From assembly GCA_029213065.1 (NCBI GenBank), contig JARGPH010000043.1:1-43423 (forward strand): a DNA stretch of 43,423 nucleotides, in the 5' to 3' direction. The position numbers and the translations under genes were made by a program. This document shows, in pieces, positions 8,972-17,779 of this stretch. The notes beneath the pieces are model-generated. The model did not search any database. It saw only the letters and a list, made by a program, of their open reading frames with translations, and was not told the origin of the DNA. Origin of the DNA: Verrucomicrobiales bacterium. Its GTDB lineage: Bacteria > Verrucomicrobiota > Verrucomicrobiia > Verrucomicrobiales > DEV007. How positions within the stretch are numbered: position 1 is the stretch's first letter; the number at the start of each line of letters is the position of its first letter.

Positions 8972-9691
8972 TCACTGCTCGTTCAGACTCCAATCGTACT
9001 CGGTCCATTCGATTGATTTACCGGAAGTCGGTCCGTCGATAAAGGGATCGACATAACCACTCACCGATTGATCGCCTTTTTCGAAATCATCCCCATACCA
9101 TTTGAAGATAGGCGACAAATAAAGGGTATCCCCGTCGAGCCGGTTCTTAGCGGTCTGGTTGAGAAACACCTTTGCCTGATTCTCCAGCTGGGACTCCAAC
9201 TTCGCTGCGGTGAAGGCTTCGTTTCGCAAGGGAGGACAGCCCATCGCGGCACAAACCAACGCAAAATGAATTCGCGGTTCCGCGTAGTTGGGGCGAATCA
9301 CTTTGTGCTCGAGATGGTTCAGAGATACCTCTTCCCCGAGGAGAGCCACGTTCTTTTTATCCCACGGAGTCGATATAAGCCCACCCAGCTTCTTGATCGA
9401 AGCGACCGGATGATTGTCGACGATGTATTGCAGCGTCTCCGCATTGTAAACATTGATGAGAAAAGCGAGTCGTTCCGCTGCCCCCCAGGAATCGAAGGTC
9501 GACTTCGAGACAGCGGCAGTCGACTTCAAATAGGCATCCAGTCCTGACCGGTTCGACCTCAATCCCGCATAATCGACCATCCCCGAATCATTCACATAGC
9601 GTTTCAAAACGGAATCGAACCCGGAGTGGTCAAACGCCTGAAGGAGCGAAGTCGGCAGAAAGAAAGCGAATAGAATTAGAAGTGTCTTCAT
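8972..9691 (-). CDS. Secreted DUF547 domain protein
   Basis: 239 residues with signal peptide MKTLLILFAFFLPTSLLQAF. The body shows DUF547 landmarks: FLINVYNAETLQYIVDN (about 77-93), SLNHLEHKVIR, RIHFALVCAAMGCPPLRNEAF and LYLSPIFKWYGDDF. Conserved His and Cys residues (H-F-A-L-V-C-A-A-M-G-C-P) have led to suggestions of a transglutaminase/papain-like fold, but no activity is established for the family. It is probably co-transcribed with the VTT membrane protein downstream. Confidence 0.88.
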   Translation of the reverse strand: MKTLLILFAFFLPTSLLQAFDHSGFDSVLKRYVNDSGMVDYAGLRSNRSGLDAYLKSTAAVSKSTFDSWGAAERLAFLINVYNAETLQYIVDNHPVASIKKLGGLISTPWDKKNVALLGEEVSLNHLEHKVIRPNYAEPRIHFALVCAAMGCPPLRNEAFTAAKLESQLENQAKVFLNQTAKNRLDGDTLYLSPIFKWYGDDFEKGDQSVSGYVDPFIDGPTSGKSIEWTEYDWSLNEQ

Positions 9692-9768
9692 GGAAGGGAT
9701 ACGTGAGTCATCGCCTTTAAGAGACAGATTCCTCTCGAAAACCTTACAACGTCCCCTCCTCGCGGTGC

Positions 9769-10287
9769 TCAGCTCCCCGCGCTTTCGCTGGCAATCGCAG
9801 CGACGATTATCGCACCGTAGACCAATACGAAGATCAAAAAGAACACCATCCCGATGTAGCCGGTAATCATCCCGCCCAGCGCGAGCCCGCCATTGCTGGA
9901 AGGTCCTGTCTCAAGCCTCGCCCGCTTACGCCCGATGTGTCCGCAGATGATACCCGCCAAACTCAAAAACGGAATGCAGGTGAAAATCCCGAGAATGCCG
10001 AATACGAGAGCACAGATCGATACGGCATCTGCGGCAGGCTTCTGACCAGCTCCACCGGGAATGGCAGTGATCGCCTGTTTGGCCTGACTGCTCGTCATCG
10101 CAGGAGGCATCACCGGGCCACCCTCAAATTTATCCGGGAGCGCCTCGCCTGCAGGAATCCAATCCGGCAGGCTCTCGTTCCACACCAGCGTCGTCGAAGT
10201 GACGACACCGGTTTCGATCAGGTTCCTCAGATCAGCTTCCTCAACGGAGTGTTGTTGATTATCGCTGTCCGCGTAGAACCATTGCAT
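9769..10287 (-). CDS. GYF_2-DUF4190 membrane protein
   Basis: 172 residues. Residues 1-60 (MQWFYADSDNQQHSV...VWNESLPDWIPAGE) are a GYF_2-like domain, which binds proline-rich peptides in other proteins. A Pro/Ala-rich linker leads to two membrane segments (about 88-115 and 140-165) of DUF4190 type with SICALVFGILGIF and GGLALGGMITGYIGM. Such proteins are common in Verrucomicrobiota and Planctomycetota and have no defined function. It lies 19 nt after the sugar-kinase gene and may share its transcript. Confidence 0.8.
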   Translation of the reverse strand: MQWFYADSDNQQHSVEEADLRNLIETGVVTSTTLVWNESLPDWIPAGEALPDKFEGGPVMPPAMTSSQAKQAITAIPGGAGQKPAADAVSICALVFGILGIFTCIPFLSLAGIICGHIGRKRARLETGPSSNGGLALGGMITGYIGMVFFLIFVLVYGAIIVAAIASESAGS

Positions 10288-10306
10288 CGTGATCTCTTAT
10301 CAAAGA

Positions 10307-11221
10307 TCACGCAAAAGTGCAATACTCACGAAACTTCGTGAGACGCTCGTCAAAAGCCTCGTGAGTCAGGCTGTCGAGCGCGTGGGTGCTGAAACTCTCA
10401 CAGGTGAAGCTCGCCAGAATCGTTCCGCGTGCGATCGCACTGGTGAGATCAGCAAAATCAAACTCGGTCTTTCCAAGCGTCGCGAGATAGCCTGCGAAAC
10501 CACCGATGAAGGAATCGCCTGCACCGGTTGGGTCAAAGACATCGTCGAGAGGAAAGGCAGGGCAGGTGAAGAAACCCTCTTCGCCGAAAAGCATCGCACC
10601 ATGCTCACCTTTTTTAACGATGACATACTTCGGTCCCATTTCACGAAGCTGCTTTCCGGCCGCCACGATATTGGAAGTGTCCATCATCAACTTGGCTTCG
10701 CTGTCATTGAGAACGAGCAGGTCGATCCGCTTCAGAAGGCTCTCGAGTTCGTCGCGTGAAATCTGAATCCAGAGATCCATCGTGTCGGCAATCGTGAAAG
10801 ACGCTTTGTCGCCGACCTGATCGATCACCGCGTGCTGATTGAGCGGATGCGCGTTCGCGAGAAGATTAATCGCAACCGATTCCTTCTGAGAATCCGCCAC
10901 CGCGGGCTGCCATGACTCAAGCACGTTGAGAGCAACCTCGAGCGTTTCGCGGTCGTTCATGTCCTCCATATACTCTCCGCTCCAGCGAAACGTCTCACCC
11001 TCGGAAACTTCGATCCCCTCGAGGTTGATATTTTTGCTCTTCAACAGATCAAGGTGCACCTCCGGGAAATCGTGTCCGACAACACCGACGATACCGGCCG
11101 GACCGTAAAAGCTCGCTGCGATCGCCGCGTAAGAAGCGGAACCGCCGAGAAGATTCTCCTCAGAAGCCTTCTGAGTTTTGACATTATCGATCGCGATGGA
11201 TCCGGAAACAAGAACGCTCAT
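10307..11221 (-). CDS. PfkB/ribokinase-family carbohydrate kinase
   Basis: 304 residues. GSIAIDNV at the start, GGSASYAAIAASFYGPAGIVG with VGHDFP (N-terminal sugar-binding part), and DDVFDPTGAGDSFIGGFAGYL (PfkB signature 2 with the anion hole GAGD and catalytic Asp, about residues 226-246). The enzyme phosphorylates a hydroxymethyl group of a sugar or nucleoside with ATP in the cytoplasm. The substrate is not evident; members of this sequence type are often annotated as PfkB-domain or adenosine kinase-like. It lies 35 nt after thiE on the same strand, although it is not of the ThiD/ThiM type. Confidence 0.9.
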   Translation of the reverse strand: MSVLVSGSIAIDNVKTQKASEENLLGGSASYAAIAASFYGPAGIVGVVGHDFPEVHLDLLKSKNINLEGIEVSEGETFRWSGEYMEDMNDRETLEVALNVLESWQPAVADSQKESVAINLLANAHPLNQHAVIDQVGDKASFTIADTMDLWIQISRDELESLLKRIDLLVLNDSEAKLMMDTSNIVAAGKQLREMGPKYVIVKKGEHGAMLFGEEGFFTCPAFPLDDVFDPTGAGDSFIGGFAGYLATLGKTEFDFADLTSAIARGTILASFTCESFSTHALDSLTHEAFDERLTKFREYCTFA

Positions 11222-11256
11222 TTGAAAAGAAATTAGATAATAGAGTAGTGAAGTAG

Positions 11257-11901
11257 TTAAGGAGCCTCTGAGAGAAGCGCTTTGGCTTCGCGGACATAAG
11301 CAGCGATTGATGGTGCTTGCAAGATACCTGAGACAATTACTGCGCGTTTCGCTCCTGCAGCGATGACCTCATGCAGGTTCTCTTTCTTGATTCCCCCGAT
11401 GCAGAAAATCGGCAAATCCGGATGTGCCGCGTGAACCGCCTGAATCTCCTTCGTCCCGATCGGGATATAGGTCGGCTTGGTCGGGGTTGAAAAAAGCGGA
11501 CCGAATCCGATGCAATCGGTTCGCGGATCCGCCGCCGCCATCGCCGCCTGCTCGACGCTGTGTGAAGATCGGCCCACCAGCATCTCGTCACCGACGATGG
11601 CACGCACCTCATCCATCGGGGCATCATCCTGCCCGACATGAACCCCGTCCGATCCAATCGCCGCAGCGACTTTGGAAAAATCATTGATCACAAAAGGCAC
11701 CCCGCCATCCCGGCAAAGCGGAAGGAGCGTCCGTCCCCAGGCCTCGATGTCCGATTCTGAATGCCCCTTGGCACGAAGCTGAATCACATCGACCCCGCCC
11801 TCAATCATCTCACGCGTCACCGAAACAAGCGTATCCGGTTTCGCATAGCCGAGATCGACAATGCCGTAGAGTTTTGCATCAAAAAGAGTGGAGCGAGCCA
11901 T
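11257..11901 (-). CDS. thiE: Thiamine-phosphate synthase
   Basis: 214 residues, a TIM barrel of normal ThiE length. Landmarks: YGIVDLGYAKPDTL, GGVDVIQLRAKG (residues 35-46), FVINDFSKVAAAIGSDGVHVGQDD (pyrophosphate and Mg binding), VGRSSHSVEQA, DCIGFGPLFSTPTKP and FCIGGIKKENLHEVIAAGA. It condenses HMP-pyrophosphate with thiazole phosphate to make thiamine phosphate. No other thiamine gene and no TPP riboswitch is visible nearby, so the pathway must be scattered. Confidence 0.93.
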   Translation of the reverse strand: MARSTLFDAKLYGIVDLGYAKPDTLVSVTREMIEGGVDVIQLRAKGHSESDIEAWGRTLLPLCRDGGVPFVINDFSKVAAAIGSDGVHVGQDDAPMDEVRAIVGDEMLVGRSSHSVEQAAMAAADPRTDCIGFGPLFSTPTKPTYIPIGTKEIQAVHAAHPDLPIFCIGGIKKENLHEVIAAGAKRAVIVSGILQAPSIAAYVREAKALLSEAP

Positions 11902-11960
11902 GAGGTGAGACTCAACAGGGTTAGGTCACCGAGTCAACCCTCTTGGCTCCCCCCCGAAAA

Positions 11961-12068
11961 TCTTTTTCTTTTTCTTTATCCTTATCTTTTTCTCCTCTCG
12001 CCCACCGACGACATCCGACGGGTGGGCTCTGAATTAGATTATGAAAAAGAGTCAGAAAAAGAAAAAGA
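11961..12068. repeat. T/C-A/G-rich long palindrome, copy A
   Basis: Outer arms TCTTTTTCTTTTTCT (11961-11975) and AGAAAAAGAAAAAGA (12054-12068) are exact inverse complements; the inner stem is GCCCACC (12000-12006) with GGTGGGC (12021-12027). It sits between the esterase stop and the thiE start and is closely related to copy B at 12982-13114, and more distantly to copies C and D next to parE/parC. Confidence 0.85.
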
Positions 12069-12124
12069 CTGGATGAAGCGGATCGGCTGCGCGGAGAAAT
12101 GCCCACGCAATTCCTCTACTCCAA

Positions 12125-12913
12125 TCACTTCGCCTCCAACAAGACCGACATCGCTTCGGCCATCCGTTTACCAAGTGTGATACAACCGTCGGGCCTCACG
12201 TGAACATCGGTCTCCGATTGAAAAGGCAAACCATCGAGATTCACCACCGTAATGTTCGGATCAGAAGCTGCGACCGCATCAATGGCACGGTTGATACCTC
12301 GACTCCCTTCACCGAGATCGCGAATATGACCGGCGACGATGGGAAGCTCTTTTCCCAAATCCATACGGAAGCGCCAGAATAGATTCTCCAGATTCTTCTG
12401 ATGTTCGGCCGATTCGCGCTTGATATCCGATTCACCCTGATGCCAGAAAAGGCCATCCACCTTCCACTCAATCCCCTCCGCTTCGAGCTGAAGCCGAACA
12501 TCAGCGAGGTAGCGGGTAAAAGAACCGTAGAGCCCCGCATCATTCACTTCGCCCTTTGCGGGATCATCCCCGGGAAACCAGTTCACGACGTCGCCGAGAC
12601 TCGTTCCGCACACGCAGTATTGAATGAAAACGATATCCTCACCCGCCTGCTCACGCAAAGCACCCGCGAGCCCGGCCCCGGAAGTGGAGGGATGCAATTT
12701 TTCAATCACCGTAAGAGTGGCCTTGTCAGGACGGCTCGAACACCCCATTCCAAAATACCGGATCGAAGCAGAAGCCTCCCCGGGAATTCCCGCAATACTG
12801 CTGAGCCGCCACCCGTTCGACTGACCTGCAACAATGTAGATCTCCGCCGCCGTAGAAAGAGACGCCGACAGGGCAATGAGAGCGAAAAGGAAGGATTTGA
12901 AAAAAGTCTTCAT
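12125..12913 (-). CDS. Secreted sialate O-acetylesterase-like (SASA/DUF303) carbohydrate esterase
   Basis: Start taken at ATG 12913, giving signal peptide MKTFFKSFLFALIALSASLS (262 residues); the frame is open to 12979 but that adds no signal. IYIVAGQSNGW near the mature N-terminus carries the nucleophilic Ser of the GQSN block, and DGLFWHQGESD supplies the conserved W-x-Q-G-E-S block; DVHVRPDG near the end carries the catalytic Asp/His pair. The family removes acetyl groups from sialic acids or other glycans. The gene is framed by palindromes A and B, and is downstream of a PQQ-propeller and a sulfatase gene on the same strand, consistent with polysaccharide breakdown. Confidence 0.87.
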   Translation of the reverse strand: MKTFFKSFLFALIALSASLSTAAEIYIVAGQSNGWRLSSIAGIPGEASASIRYFGMGCSSRPDKATLTVIEKLHPSTSGAGLAGALREQAGEDIVFIQYCVCGTSLGDVVNWFPGDDPAKGEVNDAGLYGSFTRYLADVRLQLEAEGIEWKVDGLFWHQGESDIKRESAEHQKNLENLFWRFRMDLGKELPIVAGHIRDLGEGSRGINRAIDAVAASDPNITVVNLDGLPFQSETDVHVRPDGCITLGKRMAEAMSVLLEAK

Positions 12914-12981
12914 GCCATGATTAAGAGAGTTGCCCCCCAAAATAGCAATGCAGGAAATGTCCTGAAAACGCTCTGCCAACC

Positions 12982-13114
12982 TCTTTTTCTTTTTCTTTAT
13001 CCTTATCTTAATCTCCTCAGAGCCCCTGTCTGTTCTCTCCCCTCGCCCACCGACGACGTCCGACCGGTGGGCACTGATTTAGATTATGAAAAAGAGCAGG
13101 AAAAAGAAAAAGAC
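12982..13114. repeat. T/C-A/G-rich long palindrome, copy B
   Basis: Left arm TCTTTTTCTTTTTCT (12982-12996), right arm ending GAAAAAGAAAAAGA (13100-13113), inner stem GCCCACC (13045-13051) with GGTGGGC (13066-13072). Compared with copy A it carries about 22 extra bp before the inner stem. The right arm touches the TAG stop (13115-13117) of the PQQ-propeller gene without any spacer. Confidence 0.85.
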
Positions 13115-14380
13115 CTACTCCTCCACGCGATACAGATGCGTTTTCGTCCGCAGAATCAGCGCGTCTCCGCTCACCGCGGGTGATGCCATGAAACCTCCTT
13201 CGAGATGATTTTCGGCGACGACTTCGAATTCTTTGGCAGTCTTCACGATCGTGCAAAGCCCCTCCTCATCGAACATATAGACGAGACCGTTTGCGGCGAG
13301 GAGCGATGACGAATACTCACCTCCAGCACGCTCGGCCCAGATGATATCCCCGGTTGCAGCGTCCACGCAGCTTGCGACACCCCCGTTCGCCATGAAGATC
13401 ATCCCGTTCGCGAGAACCGGTGAGGCCCGCTTCTGAGTGCGTTTGAAAATCTTCCAGGCAACGTGGGATTCGGAAATATCACCGCGCGCTTCGGGATCGA
13501 GCTTCACTGCCCAGAGCTCGGCTTTCCCGAGTCCCGTGTTGATGTAGACCATGTTGTTCTCTTTGCTGTAAATCGTCCGCGATGAGGGCGAATGGGTCGG
13601 GTAATGCACATTCCAGATTTCCTCACCGGTCGCGAGATCATACGCCCAGGCGGCCTTCGCCCCGTTACTGATCATTTGCACGACATCACCGACTTCGACA
13701 AAGATCGGCGTGCTGTAGGCTTTTCTCATGTCGCCGCTGTTGGCGGGGATGCCGTCTTTATCATCGTCGAAATTCGTTGAGCGGTCCCGACGCCACAGCG
13801 TTTCACCGGTGATCTTGTCAAGCGCGACGAAGTATTGCTGATCGGCGCCTTCAAGAGTCAGGACGAGTTTATTCTCCCACTGGGCAATCGAAGAGGCGGA
13901 ACCGCGCCAATGACTGACCCGTAAATCGCGCCTGTCCCAGACCGTTTCAAACGTCTTCGTATCAAGGCATATCGTTCCGTAACTGCCAAAGTGAAAGTAG
14001 GCGCGCCCCTCTTCGACAAACCCGCTCGGCGAAGCATAAGTGTTCATCGGATTCGAGAGCGGCTCGGGGTTGTCATTTGTGATGAAGACCCGGTCCAAAA
14101 GCGTTTCGCCTGACTTTTCATCGAGGCAGAGAATCGACATTTCCCGTCCGTTCTCCGTCGCGGTGGTGAGCCAGATCTTTCCTTCAGAAATCAGCGGTGT
14201 GGACCAACCGAGACCGTGAATGGGTTTCTTCCAGGTCACGTTTTTTTCCTCGCTCCATTCAGTGGGAAGGGTCGCATCGACCGTTCCATCACGATTCGGC
14301 CCGCGGAACTCGGGCCATTCTGCCGCAGCGGCAGGTAGAATCTGAACTAATGCCAGAATAGAAAAAACAAGGTGTCGCAT
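13115..14380 (-). CDS. Secreted PQQ-like beta-propeller protein
   Basis: Start taken at ATG 14380 (MRHLVFSILALVQILPAAAA, signal peptide); an ATG two codons earlier (14386) is equally possible and the frame is open to 14524. The mature start EWPEFRGPNRDG is typical of the exported WD40/PQQ-like propellers abundant in Planctomycetota and Verrucomicrobiota. Repeated blades are visible: GKIWLTTATENG, GETLWRRDRS, GEEIWNVHYP, AATGDIIWAERAGGEYSSS. It has no recognisable dehydrogenase catalytic motif, so it may be structural or binding rather than an enzyme. It starts 77 nt after the sulfatase stop and could share its transcript. Confidence 0.86.
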   Translation of the reverse strand: MRHLVFSILALVQILPAAAAEWPEFRGPNRDGTVDATLPTEWSEEKNVTWKKPIHGLGWSTPLISEGKIWLTTATENGREMSILCLDEKSGETLLDRVFITNDNPEPLSNPMNTYASPSGFVEEGRAYFHFGSYGTICLDTKTFETVWDRRDLRVSHWRGSASSIAQWENKLVLTLEGADQQYFVALDKITGETLWRRDRSTNFDDDKDGIPANSGDMRKAYSTPIFVEVGDVVQMISNGAKAAWAYDLATGEEIWNVHYPTHSPSSRTIYSKENNMVYINTGLGKAELWAVKLDPEARGDISESHVAWKIFKRTQKRASPVLANGMIFMANGGVASCVDAATGDIIWAERAGGEYSSSLLAANGLVYMFDEEGLCTIVKTAKEFEVVAENHLEGGFMASPAVSGDALILRTKTHLYRVEE

Positions 14381-14457
14381 AGTCATAAACTGGCGAAAGG
14401 ATCGCCCCCGGTCAACCGCACAAAGCCGCCAGAAACCTCCTCTATACTTTCTACTCG

Positions 14458-17034
14458 CTACTCCTGCCCCTTCTTCTCCGGAGGATCGGCCATGAAACCG
14501 CCGCCTTTCGGGCTGAAATCCCACGGCTCCGTCGGGATCCCCATCGCATCGAGAAACGCGCCGGCAGAGAAGGCGAGGAAGAAATTCTCATCTCCGGGGG
14601 CATTGCGGGTCCGAAGGTAGAGCGACTCCATCACCGGCATGAGCGATTGCGCCTTGGCCCCGAGAAGCTCAATGGCGCGACAGGCACGAAGTCCGGTCCA
14701 CCAGTCCTGATGATTCAGCTCTCTCGCCAGCACTTCGAGCGCTTCGCCACGATGCTCCGGGGACCGGTCCGCCATCCACGAGGCCATCTCGATCCGTACG
14801 ACAGGCGAAATATCGTCCATTCGATCGTAGAGATCATCGAGCAATTTCTGATCGTCAGGAAATGCGTAGCGCAATCCAATGACACCCCAGAAACGAATCG
14901 CGTCATCTCCGTCATCGATCAGCTCGAGCAATTCTTCTCGGGTCCCCCGCCCCACGAGGTCAGCGGCCTCCCAGATTGCCTCAAGATTAGGTCGGTGGTT
15001 CGATCCACCCGCGTTGATCTCGTAGATCGTCATCTCCTCCTCGATGATGTAATCGGTCATGATGCTTTCCGGGAGAATACCGACATCGCGAAGCTCGATC
15101 CGCTTTTTCGCAAACTCATCACGGTGAGCCTCCAGTGCTGCTTTCTGATCGGCGGTCATTTCGCTATCAAGGAGATTGGCAACGTTATAGGGATCTGAAC
15201 CGACCTCGTAAAACTCCTCAGGGGGACGGGTCGCCCCGACAAACGCCGCCTGGGCGACGCTCAGCTTGCCTTCGTTCTCTTTTACGTAGCGACGAATTTC
15301 CCCGCGAATATCTCCCAGGTCCGAGAAGACACTCGGCTGCATCCACGAGAGATGCGGAAGGTAATTCCGAATGTAGAGATAGTCTTTGCTCCGCAGCGAG
15401 CGGGAACAATCGAAGACTTCATCAACACGATCCCGAAAGCCGTAGACATACTCTTTTTCCTCCTCCACCGCAGCAGCGCCGAGAAAAGCCTCGCCCTGCA
15501 TGTGCTTTGGAATTTCCTGTCCTAACAATGAAAGAAGGGTCGGTGGAAAATCAACAAAGGTGACGAGCCGGTCAATCGTTCCACCGTTCGCGGCCGGAGC
15601 GAGATGCTTATACTTCTCCGGAAAGCGAATCATGAGGGGAACCTTCATCCCCGAGTCATGGAGGAGGCGCTTGTGCCGCGGCATTCCCGAGCCGTGATCC
15701 GAATAGAAAAAGACGATCGTGTTCTCAGCGAGCCCGTCCTCTTCGAGCTGCGACAAGATCTGACCGACCTGATGATCCATCGCTGTAACGCAATCGTAAA
15801 ACCGGGCCTGCTCGCGACGAATCAGTTCCGTGTCAGGGTAATACGGTGGCACCGGGGCCTTTTTCGGATCGTGCACCTCAGGGGCGGAAAGGCTCGACTG
15901 CACGTGATCCTTGAAAGCGGCATAGGGCCAGACCATCGTTCGCGACTGGTGAGAGACCATTTGATTGAAAACAGAGAAGAACGGCTGCCCCTTCTCCCGC
16001 GCTTCGTTCCGCCAGTAAGCGGTCTCGCTGCTTTCATCCCATGACTCATCTATAAGACGGGTCGCGTCATTGGTGTTGTAGTCGGTTTTGACATTGTTAG
16101 TCGTGTAATAACCCGACTCGCGGAGATACGACGGAAAGCCCTGAATCGACAGCGGGATCGGATAGGCGGAACGCATTTGACTCGTTCCGAGACTGGAAGC
16201 CCAGACTCCGGTGATCAGCGTCGAGCGGGAAGGCGAACAAACCGGAGCGGCCGCAAATGCATTGGTGTAGCGAACGCTCTCTTTGGCAAAGGCATCGAGA
16301 TTCGGCGTCGTCGCGTACTCGTCGCCGTAGGCACCGAGGGTGGGACTCATGTCTTCGGCGGTAATCCAGACGACGTTGGGACGTTCCCCGACTTCAGGAG
16401 ACGGAGAAGGCAGTTCACGCGCCCGAATATTGCGGAAGCGAATTGTGCCGCCCTTTCCGTGATGCTGAATCGCAAAGTAACCTTCGAGAGACTGGGAATC
16501 CTCGACCGAGGCGATTGGTTTCCCGTTCAGGAAAGTGGTGATGGTTGGCCCTTCACAAACGACGCGGTAGGTATTCCAGTCGCCGTCTTTGATGAGCCCC
16601 TCGATCGACGCCTCATGCGCTTTCTCCTCTCCCTTCTTCGGATAAAGCCACCCTCCCAGGCCGATTCCGAAAACACCGGCGTTGCTGCCCGGAGAAGGTG
16701 CTTCGATCTCGCACTGATAGCCTTTGGGCTTTCCGGTTTCGCCAACGCAGCGAAAAGCGAGACCGCTGTTCAGCTTCATTTCCGCAGCATCCGCCGGGAG
16801 CATGACCTCGAGCGAGACGTCGAAATTCGCCATCTTGAGGTCCGTTGTCACCCAGACATTATTCGTCGCGAGCAGGTGAATTTCACCGTCTTTGGCCTCC
16901 AGTGTCTCGACCTCACCGCGCGCGGTCCAACCGCTGAGCGATTTCCCATCGAAAAGGGCAATCTCTTCCGCTCCGAAAACCGGCGGGGCAGAGGCGACAA
17001 GAATGGAAAAGAGAGCGCAAAAGACAAATTTCAT
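14458..17034 (-). CDS. DUF1080-sulfatase-HEAT three-domain secreted protein
   Basis: Start ATG 17034 with GGCGG upstream and signal peptide MKFVFCALFSILVASAPPVFG; 858 residues. Residues 22-207 are a DUF1080 (3-keto-disaccharide hydrolase/LamG-like) domain: IALFDGKSLSGWTARG, GLAFRC, NTYRVVCEGPTITTFLNG, IQHHGKGGTIRFRNIRA. Residues 218-660 are a sulfatase with C266-S-P-S-R as the formylglycine site and FFYSDHGSGMPRHKRLLHDSG. Residues about 700-830 are HEAT-like repeats. The lectin-like or glycoside-cleaving DUF1080 joined to a sulfatase suggests combined binding or processing of a sulfated glycan. Paralogous to 3973-5850. Confidence 0.9.
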   Translation of the reverse strand: MKFVFCALFSILVASAPPVFGAEEIALFDGKSLSGWTARGEVETLEAKDGEIHLLATNNVWVTTDLKMANFDVSLEVMLPADAAEMKLNSGLAFRCVGETGKPKGYQCEIEAPSPGSNAGVFGIGLGGWLYPKKGEEKAHEASIEGLIKDGDWNTYRVVCEGPTITTFLNGKPIASVEDSQSLEGYFAIQHHGKGGTIRFRNIRARELPSPSPEVGERPNVVWITAEDMSPTLGAYGDEYATTPNLDAFAKESVRYTNAFAAAPVCSPSRSTLITGVWASSLGTSQMRSAYPIPLSIQGFPSYLRESGYYTTNNVKTDYNTNDATRLIDESWDESSETAYWRNEAREKGQPFFSVFNQMVSHQSRTMVWPYAAFKDHVQSSLSAPEVHDPKKAPVPPYYPDTELIRREQARFYDCVTAMDHQVGQILSQLEEDGLAENTIVFFYSDHGSGMPRHKRLLHDSGMKVPLMIRFPEKYKHLAPAANGGTIDRLVTFVDFPPTLLSLLGQEIPKHMQGEAFLGAAAVEEEKEYVYGFRDRVDEVFDCSRSLRSKDYLYIRNYLPHLSWMQPSVFSDLGDIRGEIRRYVKENEGKLSVAQAAFVGATRPPEEFYEVGSDPYNVANLLDSEMTADQKAALEAHRDEFAKKRIELRDVGILPESIMTDYIIEEEMTIYEINAGGSNHRPNLEAIWEAADLVGRGTREELLELIDDGDDAIRFWGVIGLRYAFPDDQKLLDDLYDRMDDISPVVRIEMASWMADRSPEHRGEALEVLARELNHQDWWTGLRACRAIELLGAKAQSLMPVMESLYLRTRNAPGDENFFLAFSAGAFLDAMGIPTEPWDFSPKGGGFMADPPEKKGQE

Positions 17035-17123
17035 ATCGCCGCCAAAATAGCGGATCGCCCGCAGAATCAAAGATCAAAGAGCGCCGGAAACAGGGCAGCC
17101 AATGCGCAAAAATCCTGAAGTCC

Positions 17124-17771
17124 TCACTTCTTCGGCTTCTCCTCGAGCACAAAGCGCATGTCGAACTTTCCACCCGTGTATGCCTTACAGCACACATAAC
17201 AGGCGACGATGCGCTTAAACTTCCGAACACGTTCCACCACCGTGCCGCAATGGATGCAGGCGTAGGCGTAGTTCCGCTTCATCCTGCGAGGTTTAAAATC
17301 GAGCGAATGACAGCGATCTTCACCGGGAATTCCAAGATCGGCGCAGGCCTGCTTCCACTCATAGCCATGAGGCTGAATTCGTTTTCCCAGATTCCGGTTG
17401 AAGGCAACGAGGTGGGCCAACTCGTGCAGGAAGGTTCCCTCGATCTCTTTTCCACTTTCTGCTCCGGGGAGGGTCTGCAGCTTGGGATTCATCTCGATCC
17501 GGCTGTTTTGATAGAAAGCCCGGCCCGCAGCCGTTCGCATACGCCGATTCCAGACCACGACGACCTGCTTCGAAAGCTTCTTCAACCCGAGGCGCAGAGC
17601 GTGCGCGACGGCCCGTTCCGTGAGCTCATCATCGCGCCCGACTTTGACCTTCACATAGCCTTCCGGAACTGATGCACGATTCTTCGGAGCCTCAGCCGGG
17701 GAATCGTCAGGATGGTCCGGTTTTTCGTCACCGAATTCATTGTCTCCAAACAATTCCAACTGAGCAGCCAT
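17124..17771 (-). CDS. SprT-like zinc metallopeptidase-domain protein
   Basis: 215 residues. An acidic N-terminus (1-30) precedes a SprT-like domain with the zinc-metallopeptidase motif H116-E-L-A-H120 and a probable third ligand in the PHGYEWK stretch (H135). A zinc ribbon follows: C172-I-H-C175 and C191-Y-V-C194. The layout (HExxH domain plus zinc ribbon) is that of SprT/Spartan-like proteins; the eukaryotic Spartan protease digests DNA-protein crosslinks, while the bacterial role is unproven. It lies 8 nt after the serine acetyltransferase stop, so both are probably co-transcribed. Confidence 0.88.
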   Translation of the reverse strand: MAAQLELFGDNEFGDEKPDHPDDSPAEAPKNRASVPEGYVKVKVGRDDELTERAVAHALRLGLKKLSKQVVVVWNRRMRTAAGRAFYQNSRIEMNPKLQTLPGAESGKEIEGTFLHELAHLVAFNRNLGKRIQPHGYEWKQACADLGIPGEDRCHSLDFKPRRMKRNYAYACIHCGTVVERVRKFKRIVACYVCCKAYTGGKFDMRFVLEEKPKK

Positions 17772-17779
17772 GCTTCAGT

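Noticed and set aside
11902-11960. TPP riboswitch before thiE
   Set aside because: No THI-box sequence (CUGAGA...) in the short leader; palindrome A follows directly.
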